Shown one piece after another: positions 31,751 to 42,966 of a stretch of DNA of 64,000 nucleotides (positions are counted from its first letter, which is position 1; each line of letters starts with the position of its first letter). Made by a program: the position numbers and the translations under genes. Origin of the DNA: Pinus tabuliformis (taxonomy: Eukaryota > Streptophyta > Pinopsida > Pinales > Pinaceae). The DNA lies in the NCBI GenBank assembly GCA_031772625.1, contig CM062814.1:365711750-365775749 (forward strand). The letters are read 5' to 3'. Below the pieces are notes generated by a model. It ran no database searches, was not told the origin of the DNA, and saw only the letters and a program-made list of their open reading frames with translations.

Positions 31751-32741
31751 CGTGCTCATGTCCTAAGTGTCGTAAAATACTCAAAATTTAAAGTGCTTCG
31801 AACTCGTTCAAAGTTGAATGACTGGAAAGTTCTCATCTTCCCGATTCTGGTGCCGCAAACGGTTCGAAAAACGGTCGTCGTATGAGGAAGTTATGGCAAA
31901 AAGAAGAATTTGTCCATAACATTAGAAATTTTAATTTTTCAAAAAAAAATTAAAAAAGGAATAGTCCGCCTGGCACGAAATCTGAGGAAACCACGAAACA
32001 TTAAATGTAACTGCAGTTAAGTTGGTGGAATTTTGGCAGGAGCGCCAAATTTGGCGGACCTGCCATAATTGGCGGAGCTATCTGGAGTTAACTAAAGTTA
32101 GCTGGAGTATTTCTAGGGAAAAACTGGAGAAACTTTAAATGGTCATAACTTTGGCTAGGAAAGTCGGTTTTGGACGATTTTTTTTTTTATTGTGGGTATT
32201 TTCAACCATCTGAAGCCATTGGTGCAGGTATTACAGCCATCTGAGGTCATCCATAGAGTTTTTGGAGCAGTGAAAGTTTTAGAAGCCACTAGGGCCCAGT
32301 TTTGTGAAGACTGTATAGGGTTGCAGGTATCCATTGGAGGTGACCCAATAGTCAATATTGAAGGATTCAAGTGTTCTGAATCCATTTTTACTATCTATTT
32401 CTCCTGTAGATGCTTCTATTCAGCTGTATTTTCAATTTGAGCATTTAATAAAAACAAGGACAAGCCCAGTTGGGAGCTTTGGACCCAGCAGACGTAGCCC
32501 TGGAGGGGGTGAACTGCTTTATCAACTTCTTTTGCATTTGTGGTTGATTTATTTTGCAGATCAAATTCATTTTAATGTGTTAAACAGTAAAAGGAAATAA
32601 CTTTGCTATGCTTAAATGGGTCATGAACAACTGAAAATTTCATGTGTTTTCTTTCTGCAAGACATGGAAATCTTTTAAACATGTTTAATTCTGAATTGAA
32701 TTCCTTGCAAACAAATTTCAAGTAGTTTCAAATTCAGATCA
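31745..32741 (+). repeat. 5' LTR of copy 2
   Basis: Its start is shared with the end of the preceding LTR (AGATCA, then CGTGCTCATG) and it ends TTCAGATCA. It has the same subtype as the LTRs at 30749 and 37542 but differs from the latter noticeably in the first 150 bases. Confidence 0.8.
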
Positions 32742-32744
32742 AGT

Positions 32745-32756
32745 TGGTATGAGAGC
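32745..32756 (+). promoter_or_regulatory. Primer binding site, copy 2
   Basis: TGGTATGAGAGC lies three bases after the LTR, one mismatch from the initiator-Met primer site. Confidence 0.75.
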
Positions 32757-32801
32757 CCAGGGTTTTGTGCAAAGATCTTCTAATTGTCTTGCAAAGTATT
32801 G

Positions 32802-35800
32802 ATGCTTACCAGGTTGAAACTAAAAAGAGGGGAAGGACAGTTGACTAGAGAACGAGAGAATCCTCAGTCAAGGAAGGCCAGAGAGCCATCACCTCAACCT
32901 TCAGTTTCACCCTCAAGAGTCTTAGCAAAAGCTTCAAGGATGTCTGAACATGAAGGAGAAATTCCTACAGAGACAGATCCAAGAGAAGAAGAAAGAGTCT
33001 TTAGAAAGGCTTTCTTGGACCTCACCGAAATGGTGAGGATATTGTACCAAGAAAGAAATGAGAAATTGGTTGGAGAAGGGTCCAAACATCCACATGAAGG
33101 AGAGGGCTCTTCAGGAGGTAAGAAGGATGATGATCATTCAAAGAAAGGACATGGAGGAAATGGTGATCCACCACCCCCAGCTTCACCTTCTTCTTCTTCA
33201 TCCTCGTCTTCTTCTGTTCATAAGCATAGATCCTCTGGAAAAAGTCCTTTTTTGAAGCTTGATGTAAAATTCGAATTACCTATGTTTAATGGTGAAGTGA
33301 ATGCAGAAAAGCTTGACAACTGGATTACGCAGTTGGAAGTTTACTTGAGGATCTAGAATATGCATGATGATGCCACAAAGATTCAGTTGGCTTCTTTGAG
33401 AATGTATGGAGCAGCATTGGTCTGGTGGGAGGCCAAGACTAAAGAGGAGATCAAGAAATTTGGTAAGGTTACCTTAACATGGCCTGAATTTCTGTTAGCC
33501 ATTAAAAAACAGGTTTATCCTCTTGCTCACATGCAGAAGGCCATTATGAATTGGCAAAATTTCAGACAACTTAAGGGTCAGAGTGTCCAAGACTACACCC
33601 AAGAATTCAGGAGAAGAGCTCTCTTGTTAGGGGTAGATTTGCAGACCCAGGAAACCTTGCTGAAATACAATGGTGGCTTGCATAGCTACCTTAGACACAC
33701 CATCTTGATGTTTAACCCTACTAGGCTGGACGAGGTTTGTGTCCAAGCTACCCATTTAGAGGCAAGGGGAAAAAACACAGTTGAAGAGGGTAGAAACAAG
33801 CCCCCCAAGGGGAAAAACAAAGAGAAAACCTCCAAGGGAAAGAGAAAAAAGAATGCATCTGTCAAACAGGAGAGTGAGAAAGTGATTTGTAAACATTGTT
33901 CTAAACCAGGCCATGAGGAGAAAAACTGTTAGAAATTATATCCTGAAAAAAGACCTCAATTTAACAAATCCAAAGGGAAACAGAAAACTGCTACTACTAC
34001 ATCTACACCACAAGATTTAGGGGAAGATTCAGGTGATGAAACCAAAATTACAGCCATGGGTTTGAAAAACTTGAAGGAAAAAGAAATTGAAACTCAAGCC
34101 AGCACTAGTACCTCAAACTGCCATGTACAAGCTCCTAATGAGGAAGAAAGAATTGAACTGTTTCATGTGAGGGTGATTTCAAAACATACTAAAATTGACA
34201 CACTTTTTGATAGTGGGTCACAAGCAAACCTTATATCAGAGGACTTGGTCAAGCAGCTTAAACTTGAGACCGTTCCACATCCGAATCCATATCCACTTGG
34301 ATGGATTTGCAAGGATGCCAATTTACAAGTTTCAAGAAAGTGCACATTGCGCTTTGCAATTACTGCACATTTTATTGACACAGTTGAACTTGATGTGGTA
34401 CCTTTTGATATAGCAGGAATTGTTTTGGGAAGTCCTTACTTGTTTGACAGGAAAGCTATCTTTCATCACCATGAAAACAAATATCATCTGTTCAAAGATG
34501 GCAAGGAGTTCATTGTTAGAGCTCATCGCAAGAAGACAAATATAGCGATGGTGAATGCAGGACAGGTAAAAAGGCTGGTCAATTCAAGTAAGAATTTTGT
34601 TCTTCTTATGATTAAGCCCAAGGTTGATGTGAAACATGAGTCATTTGAAAATTGTGATCCAAAACTTAAATCAGATCTGTATGATGTAGTTGATGCATAT
34701 CATGGGATGTTTCAGGAGCCAACAGGTTTGCCTCCTAAGAGGGAGATTCAGCATGAAATCCATTTGCATCCAGATTGTCCTCTTCCAAACATAGGCATGT
34801 ACCGCATGTCTATTATGGAGAATGTTGAAATAAATAAGCAAATCAAGGACTTGTTGGACAAGGGTTTCATAAGGCCAAGTACTTCGCCATGTGGGTCACT
34901 GATTGTATTGATTCCAAAGAAAGATGGCACTTGGCATATGTGTGTTGATTTCAGGGCCTTGAACAAGATAACGGTAAAGAATCGTTACCCACTCCCAAGG
35001 ATAGATGATTTGCTAGACCAGCTGAAAGATGCTCGATATTTCACTAAGCTAGACTTGCGCAGTGGATATCATCAAGTAAGAATTGAAGAAAGTGACATTT
35101 TGAAAATAGAGTTCAAAACCAAACAAGGACTCTTTGAGTGGCTTGTGATGCCGTTTGGTTTGTGCAATGCACCTGCAACTTTCATGCGGGTAATGGATGA
35201 TGTCTTGCATCCTTTTCTTGATGATTTCATTATTGTCTACTTCGATGACATCTTCATTTTCAGCAAGTCTAGAGAATATCATGTCATGCATGTTAGAAAA
35301 GTACTTGATGTTTTGAAGAAGAATCAGTTATTTCTTAAAATGTCAAAGTGTGAATTTGGAAAGACTTCTTTGGTTTACTTGGGACACATAGTAGGAGGAG
35401 GTGCTTTGAGAATTGATCCTGCTAAGATTGAGGCTATTGTGAAGTGGCCTACTCCCAAATCCATAACAGAGGTAAGAAGTTTTTTGGGTGCAGCTCAATA
35501 TTGGAGGAAGTTTATCTCTAACTTCTCTTCTATAGCAGCTCCTACGCATGCAGTGACAAGTGTGAAGCATGCTTTCCAATGGGGAGGCAAGCAGCAAAAA
35601 GCTTTCGAATCTTTGAAAGAGAAGATTAGTTCAGCTCCAGTCCTTGTTTTACCGGATTTGAGACAGCCATTTGAGATACAAACTGATGCTAGTGATTATC
35701 CTATGTGTGCAATTCTTCTACAGCATGGTAAGCCTATTGCTTTTCATTCTGAAACTCTTAATGGTGCTGTTGTAAATTATCCTACATATGATAAGGAGTT

Positions 35801-37499
35801 GTATGCATTGGTACAAAGCGTCAAAAAGTGGAAACACTACTTGATGGGCAAAGAAATTGTTATACATACCGACCATCAGCCCTTACAGTACTTGCAATCA
35901 CAAAGCAAGTTACAACAGTCACGACACTTCAGATGGATGGGCTTCTTGCAACAGTTCCATTTGGTAATAAGGTATAAGAAAGGTACTTTGAATAAGGTTG
36001 ATGATATGCTTTCAAGGCCTATTATTGGTGCTGTTACTTTACTTAAGAATGATTCCATTGTACATGATAGTTACATAGAACAATATGCATATGATGATGA
36101 CTTTAAAGATGTGTATGCTAACTTGAGTAAAGGAAATCATGTAGAGGAAAATGACTATCACATGCATAACAATTTGCTGTTTCATTTGGGCAAGTTGTGT
36201 ATACCATAGGGGGAGAGGATAAATGTCATAAGAGAAGCTCATTCTTCTCTTATTGCTGGCCATTTTGGTGTGAGCAAAATAATTGCACATCTACAGAGGT
36301 ATTTCTATTGGCCTCGCATGGTAGATTCTGTTTCAAGGTTCATAAGAGGTTGTTCATTATGTGCTACAAGCAAGCCTAGCAACAGGAAGCTTGGTTTGTA
36401 TACTCCTTTGCCGATACCTTCTAGACCATGGGAGAGCATCACTATGGATTTTGTAGGAGGTTTGCCAAAATCTCGAAAGCAGCATGATTATTTATATGTA
36501 GTAGTTGACCGTTTCAGCAAAATGTGTATACTTATGCCTTGTAAGAAAACTATAACTGCTGAATTATTTTTTCATCATGTATGGATTCACTTTGGTTTGC
36601 CTACTTCCATTATTAGTGACAGGGATTCCAGATTTGTGGGGAATTTTTGGTCCAACCTATGGGAGATGATGGACACAAAGTTGAAGAAAAGTACTGCTTT
36701 CCATCCGCAAACAGATGGACAAACCGAAGTTGTAAACAGAACCATTGTGCACCTCTTGAGAGGTTATTGCAGCAAGCATCCCAAGCTTTGGAATGAACAT
36801 TTCCACTACATACAGCATGCTTACAATCGTGCCAAGCACTCTTCCACAAACACCTCACCGTTTGAAGCTTGTTTTGGCTACTTGCCAAAATCACCTCTTG
36901 ATTTCATTCTTGAGAAAGATGTTGCCATTAAGGGACATAGTGACATTGACAAATCTCGTTCATTGATTGAAAGAATTCAGCAAATACATCAGAAAATTCA
37001 AGAACAGCTTGAGAAGAGTCAAGGCAAGTACAAGGAAAGACACGACAAGCATAGAGTCGATCACAAGTTTCAAGAAGGAGATGAGGTATGGTTGTACATT
37101 AGTAAGGAAAGGATGCAAGGAGAAGGTAAAAAGCTGAAGCCTATTCATTATGGTCCATTCAAAATCCTCAAGAAGGTTGGAAATAATGCTTTTCAATTAG
37201 ATTTGCTTTCCTACATGCAAATGTATTCTGTTGTAAATGTGGAGAACTTACATTTGTATGAACCTCCTTTGATTGTTGATCATGAAAGTGCTTTTCAGCT
37301 GCCATCTATAGAAGATTTCTCGCCAGAATTCTTAGATAAGCTGAAAGAAGATACAATCCTTGACAGAAGGACACGCACTTCAAGGAGGGGCAGTGTAGAT
37401 TATGTTAGGGTTGGTTTCAAAGGCAGCAAACCAAACAAGGCAAAGTGGATGGAGGTGGACAGAGTGAGGGAGCTATACCCTCACCTCTTTAACAGGTAG
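32802..37499 (+). pseudogene. gag-pol: Gag-pol polyprotein of chromovirus copy 2, three nonsense codons
   Basis: One frame of about 1,565 codons starts at ATG (MLTRLKLKRG) and is broken only by TAG at 33354, 33930 and 36207. Gag has a Ser run and a capsid domain; the knuckle is near codons 363-376. Protease DSGSQ is near codon 470. RT carries LDLRSGYHQVRI, MPFGLCNAP and the catalytic YFDD near codon 813. RNase H follows; then integrase with HHCC, D in ITMDFVGG, D in IISDRDS and E in DGQTEVVNR. The tail, with RTSRRGSVDYVRVGF and KWMEVDRVRELYPHLF, resembles a chromodomain. A 12-bp in-frame deletion relative to copy 1 lies after ITAE near 36560. Gag and Pol share one frame, as in chromoviruses. 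Confidence 0.9.
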
Positions 37500-37541
37500 T
37501 TGAAGGCTTTTGGGGTCCAAAAGCTTCCTAATGGGGAGGCG

Positions 37542-38538
37542 TGATCAGGTGCTCATGTCCTAAGTGTCGTAAAATGCTAAAAATTTAAAGTGCTTAGAAC
37601 TGGTTCAAAGTTGAATGAATAGAAAGTTCTCGTCTTCCAGATTTCGGCACCGCAAACGGTTCGAAAAACGGTCATCGTATGAGGAAGTTATGGCAAAAAG
37701 AAGAATTTGTCCATAACATTAGAAATTTTAATTTTTCAAAAAAAAAATTAAAAAGGAATATTCCGCCTGGCACGAAATCCGAGGCAACCACCAAACATTA
37801 AATGTAACTGCAGTTAAGTTGGCGGAATTTTGGCAGGAGCACCAAATTTGGCGGACCCGCCATAATTGGCGGAGCTATCTGGAGTTAACTAAAGTTAGCT
37901 GGAATATTTCTAGGGAAAAACTGGAGAAACTTTAAATGGCCATAACTTTGGCTAGGAAAGTCGGTTTTGGACGAATTTTTTTTTTATTTTTGGTATTTTC
38001 GACCTTCTGAAGCCACTGGTGTAGGTCTTACAGCCATCTGAAGTCATTCGCAGAGGTTTTGGAGCCGTGAAAGTTCTAGGAGCCACTAGGGCCTAGTTTT
38101 GTGAAGACTGTATAGGGTTGCAGGTATCCATTGGAGGTGATCCAATAGTCAATCCTGAAGGCTTCAAGTGTTCTGAATCCATTTTTACCATCTATTTCTC
38201 CTGTAGATTCTTCTATTCAGCTGTATTTTCAATTTGAGCATTTAATAAAAACAAGGACAAGCCCGGTTGGGAGCTTTGGACCCAGCAGACGTAGCCCTGG
38301 AGGGGGTGAACTGCTTTATCAACTTCTTTTGCATTTGTGGTTGATTTATTTTGCAGATCAAATTCATTTTAATGTGTTAGATAGTAAAAGGAAATAACTC
38401 TGCTATGCTTAAATGGGTCATGAACAGCTGAAAATTTCATGTGTTTTCTTTCGACAAGACATGGAAATCTTTTAAACATGTTTAATTCTGAATTGAATAC
38501 CTTGCAAACAAATTTCAAGTAGTTTCAAATTCAGATCA
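37542..38538 (+). repeat. 3' LTR of copy 2
   Basis: It begins TGATCAGGTGCTCATG after GGGGAGGCG and ends TTCAGATCA, 997 bp. The next base starts the second half of the LINE ORF1. Confidence 0.85.
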
Positions 38539-39075
38539 GGTGTATTCATAACCATTGGACTATGAAAATATTGCTTTCTGATGTAGGTCTTGTCAAGAGG
38601 CTAGCCACCTTCATAATGCATGTCCCTTTTCAAAATGGGCTTCTCTCACATAAGAGTCTAAGAAAAATAATCATGGTTGGTGGGATCTGAAAGAAGTAAA
38701 AGGATCTGAGAATACCATATTTTAGAATAAGGACAATCCCCAACAACATAAGTCATCTACTAACAACTAAACTCTTATAGACTGAACTCAGTCTCCAATG
38801 GCACCATCTCATCTTGCACTAGAGGAGCCCCACCGCGTTACTGAAAATGAAAGTAACTCCTCAATAATTGTGTTTGCAATAAGTGTACGACAATGAACCC
38901 ACTAATCAAATCATTTCATACAGTTGCAAGGAAATGACAAATATAGTTGAACCTCTATCAATGGAACTATCTCATAAAAATGATGACACTCCATCTTCAA
39001 GTTATCTTGTGATGTACGCAAGAGAAGAGGGAAAAAAGGAAAATCCATGATCTATCCTGGGATTTGATACTAAAA
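38539..39075 (+). pseudogene. LINE ORF1-like remnant, 3' half with zinc knuckle
   Basis: Reading from 38540 gives VYS, a stop, then PLDYENIAF, a TGA, and CRSCQEASHLHNACP, a CX2CX4HX4C knuckle. In plant LINE ORF1 proteins an LDYE...F-CxxC segment follows the DUF4283 domain after a short KW linker, which is where the left half at 21470 breaks off. Frames on the two sides join without a shift if the Gypsy block is removed. Several further stops follow. ORF1 proteins bind the LINE RNA; this copy is dead. Confidence 0.6.
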
Positions 39076-40127
39076 ATGTAGAGAATGTAATTGGGTGTAT
39101 CGTAATTATTAGTTGTGGATCAGTCTTGTAATCTATTTTTTTTTTAAGCAATAGAATTTAATTTAAAAAAAATGTTATTATTTATAAAAATATATTTTTT
39201 ATTATATAAACAATTTTTTATTTTTATTTTAACTTGTGAACGTTATATTAAATTACATATATCATATTTTCACAATTTTAATATATATGTCTAGGGTTGA
39301 ATTGGTTTTTATCGTTCCTTTCATGGTGCATATGGGAATCATGTGGGTGGCTCTTGAGTGGCTTTACTTAGATTGAAGTATAAAGGGGACGATATGCCCG
39401 AAAATGTTTGGGCCCTTAAACTCGCAACACAAGTAAGAGTTGTCACATACAACTCAACAGAACAACACAACTAGTCTATTAGGGAACAAACATATCCGTA
39501 CCAAAAGACCATCTGATGCATCTTGATGGTTACGAATTTTACGCGGTGGGACAAGGTTTCGGGAACTATAACCCAAAGACCGACCAACCTAAGTTTAATC
39601 TCGTTGATCCTCCAGAACGCCTAAGGTAATCGGTCGAGTAAGCAGGTGGGTTGCCATAAGATTCAAAGCTCACAATCGAGTTATATATATAAAAACTCAT
39701 TTGCTCTTAAATTTGATAATTATTATCATATTGAATTTATTCGCAAATTATAGGTTGATATTAAATGCAAATTATCTTCGTTCTTTTGGACAGGATTGTG
39801 GTTTCTGCACTGCCATTTAGACAACTATTTATCGTGAGGATCAGGGTTAGAACTTGATGGGCAAATTTTGGTTGTTACATTTGATGTTTAAGAATTTCAC
39901 ATCTGTTTTTTTTAATATGTTCCGAATTTATAAAATGTAATTGTGATGAGTTATTATTTTTTTGAAAACATTTTTAACATTGTATATTAATATGTGTTTG
40001 ATGTGGATTGGGGCTGTCATGGTGTCACACTCATCTATTTATTTACTAGTATGGAGTAAGACTATGATTTGGCGGACATCAATGCTGTATGTCCTTCATC
40101 AATGCTGTATGTGCTTCAGTCTCTCTC
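39076..40127. other. AT-rich flank, no gene recognised
   Basis: Poly-T and AT-rich sequence up to about 39290, then mixed sequence to the Copia insertion. The motif CATCAATGCTGTATGT is duplicated at about 40077-40112. No coding signal. Confidence 0.4.
40123..40127. repeat. Target site duplication of Copia, left
   Basis: CTCTC here is repeated at 48266-48270 on the other side of the element. Confidence 0.85.
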
Positions 40128-40784
40128 TGTTGGATTTAGAGACGTCTAATTACAAATATTAAGTTGGACATACGTGCATTGTGATTATAATGTCAAATAC
40201 TGTCAGCGAGATTACATTTATGTAATGATTAAAACATGCCAAATAATGTGATTAATTAAACCATGGCATTATACGTATTTAAATAAGGATTTGGATACAA
40301 ATACATATAGAATAATGTTAATCAATTACAATTGTTAATGGACCGATTATAATTGATTAAAAATAATAGCAGTAATAAATTTGAGCTGAATAAGGAAATC
40401 AGAATCTATTCTGATTGATTGATTGATTGATTTCAAAATCTGAAATTTCAGATTTCTTGACAGACTTGTTTCAGCTAAATTTTAGGCTGCCCTAGGATTG
40501 GGGTTTTGCACTGCTATAAAAGGGCTGAGTCTCCAAGGCTTGCAATCACTCAGAAAAATTGTCTGCTCCATTGAAGACTAGATACTCTGTCATTTAGGAT
40601 AGCCAGAGAAAAGGATTGCAAGTTCTTGGAAGGATTTAAGAGCCAACAACTCAAGTAAAGCCCAGGAGCCTTTTGAAGATGGAAAGTAAGTTCCGCTGTG
40701 CATTGATTTTGATTTCTTACAAAGGAGTAGATCTTGGTTAAGGGGTTTAAAGTAATTAGGAAAACCCACAAAGTAAATCTTACA
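40128..40784 (+). repeat. 5' LTR of Copia
   Basis: It runs TGTTGGATTT...ATCTTACA and has five GATT units near 40412 and a CTATAAAAGG TATA box near 40514. Confidence 0.95.
40514..40523 (+). promoter_or_regulatory. TATA box of Copia 5' LTR
   Basis: CTATAAAAGG lies about 390 bp into the LTR and is conserved in the 3' LTR near 47995. Confidence 0.7.
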
Positions 40785-40786
40785 AT

Positions 40787-40798
40787 TGGTATCAGAGC
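40787..40798 (+). promoter_or_regulatory. Primer binding site of Copia
   Basis: TGGTATCAGAGC, a perfect initiator-Met primer site, starts two bases after the LTR end. Confidence 0.95.
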
Positions 40799-42966
40799 CA
40801 CCCTTATGTAAGAACTGTCATCTCCCGTCATGTTTTCTGAGTTAATCTTGATTTTTATCAAATCCTGATATAATCGTTACGAATGAAGCCAAACTGATTT
40901 TTTTTTTTTCGGTTTTGTATAACAGTCTAATGTTTTGAAAAGGATTTGGTATTTTATTTTCTGACTGACACGATGAGTCTATTTTATTCCAATTCTTGCT
41001 CCTTTTGACTGTAACTCCATGGAAAAATTCTGCCACGTCTTGGATTTCGCCACCACAGAGAACCTGCAGCTTCCCTTTATGAGGGCCATCTTTATCCGTT
41101 CACTGAACCATGATTGATCTGTTTACAAAGGCAGATCGGAGATCGGATTTCGATTTCATGAATTTGTATCTTAAAAATTGCTTTTCCATAAATTTAAAGG
41201 TGAAAATTTAGTTCTTATAACTTTAAACTGCAAAGTTTAAGCTTTACTTTTGTTCCGAATCAGCTGTGGCCGATTGAATTGGTTTAGACGTCTTTTTCCA
41301 GTTTGAGAATAAAATGATCACAGTGAAATTGAGTTTGTTAAGGAGTTTAACGCTAAAAATTGGCGAAAAATGATTTTCCATGAATTTAAAGGTCAGAATT
41401 AAATTTTTACAACTTTAACTGCGAAGTTTGAGCTTTACTTTTGTTCCGAAGCAGCTGTGGCCGATTGAACTGATTTAGACATTTTATTCCACTTAGCAAG
41501 AAATATTTACGTTGTTTCTGTCGATAAGTTAAACTTTTAGCTCTTATCTGGGTACATTCGAGGATTTTGAACTTCTTTTGAAAAGATATTTGATTTCTTA
41601 TTTTCTGGTCAGAATACGGCTAATGTTTTTTTATTCAACGGCTGAGAATAAATTTGAAATTCTTTGGTGGCATTTGTAGTTTGAGATTGTTTCGGCGATG
41701 TTGAGTTCGAGGTTTATTTTAAACATTTTGTGATTCCCTTCTGATTAATCAGCTTTGAAGATTTTTGATACGGTTTAACAAGAACTTTCAAACCTTTCTG
41801 AATGATTTGAAATTTTTGTATATGGTTATTTTTTCCTAATTTGAGCTCTTGAACTTTGTTTCAATAAGGCATACATTGATTTTGAAGTCTGAAGCTTTTG
41901 AGCTTTATAGTGAACAAAGGGGATTTCTCCGGATGCAGTACACTAATTCGGAGTTATTTAATTGATGGAGATTCCATAAATGTTTAAAAACTTTTGGCTA
42001 TAAGGGCGAAAATATGGTAGAGTAATTGTAAGTAATTGTAAGTGATTGTAATTTAGGTTATAATAATTATAATTACTATAATTACTATATATATTATGCT
42101 GTATTTAGGCTAATTATTAGAATTTAGATATTATTTAAAATTGGTATTAACACCAATTAAAGGGTATAATACTGAATTCTAAATTGATCACAATAATGCT
42201 GATTATGGCATAAAAAAAATAAAAAATTGTATTAACGTTAATTACTGATATAATACCAAATTCGGATTTTATCACAATAATGCTAATTATGGCATAAAAT
42301 TTGTATTAACGTTAATTATTGATATAATACTAAATTCGTATTTTATCACAATGATGCTAATCATGGCAACCATAAAATTATTTAGTATTCTCTAAATAAA
42401 TTATTGAAGCATTTCTAAAAGGTAATCATTGTAGAAACTGCTAAAGTTTTACTAAAACCTAATAATTATTTTGATGAATATAGTTGACATATTAAATTTA
42501 AAAGTGTTATAAGATACTGTATTCTATATAGGACGAATAGATTCTATAGGTACGTCCTAGATTAGGTTTTAGACATAATTTTGGAATCTAACTAAAGACG
42601 GTGTTTGGTATACATGTGTTGTTTTCGCATGAGTCAAGCATTGATGTTCGCAAACGAACCGCTCTCTGTAAGACAATTGCAAGGATGACTCATGACAAGT
42701 TGAAGTAACGTGCTGGCAATGGACGTGGGTGTTAGCTTTCCCAAAGGAGGGTTGGCGCCTGCTAAGTTGTTTGGTGCATAAGGGTTGCCTGAAGGTAATG
42801 ATTGCACCCAAAGGTGTTTCATTACTGAATGGTGTTTTGGCTAAAGTTTTAAATTGAGCAAATAGTTTTACACATGCCTTTAGATAGATTTTAGAATTAT
42901 GATTAAATCGTGACGCATCGTATCTAAATTATTTCCTTGTTCTTGAATTTTTCAGATCCAAACATA
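40799..42966 (+). other. Long untranslated leader of Copia with internal repeats
   Basis: 2.2 kb separates the primer site from the first gag ATG. It holds a ~120-bp direct repeat (41181-41300 and 41373-41491, both with CTTTACTTTTGTTCCGAA and CAGCTGTGGCCGATTGAA). It also holds a triplet of ~72-bp units at 42141-42368, each with GTATTAAC, TATAATAC and CACAAT(A/G)ATGCT. No conserved ORF is seen. Confidence 0.7.

Larger units (their letters stand above)
31745..38538 (+). mobile_element. Chromovirus-like Ty3/Gypsy element, copy 2
   Basis: A full-length copy: LTR (31745-32741), primer site, single gag-pol frame with only three stops (32802-37499), purine tract and LTR (37542-38538). Its 5' LTR starts inside the last bases of copy 1's 3' LTR. 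Its right LTR ends exactly where LINE ORF1 sequence resumes. Confidence 0.9.
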
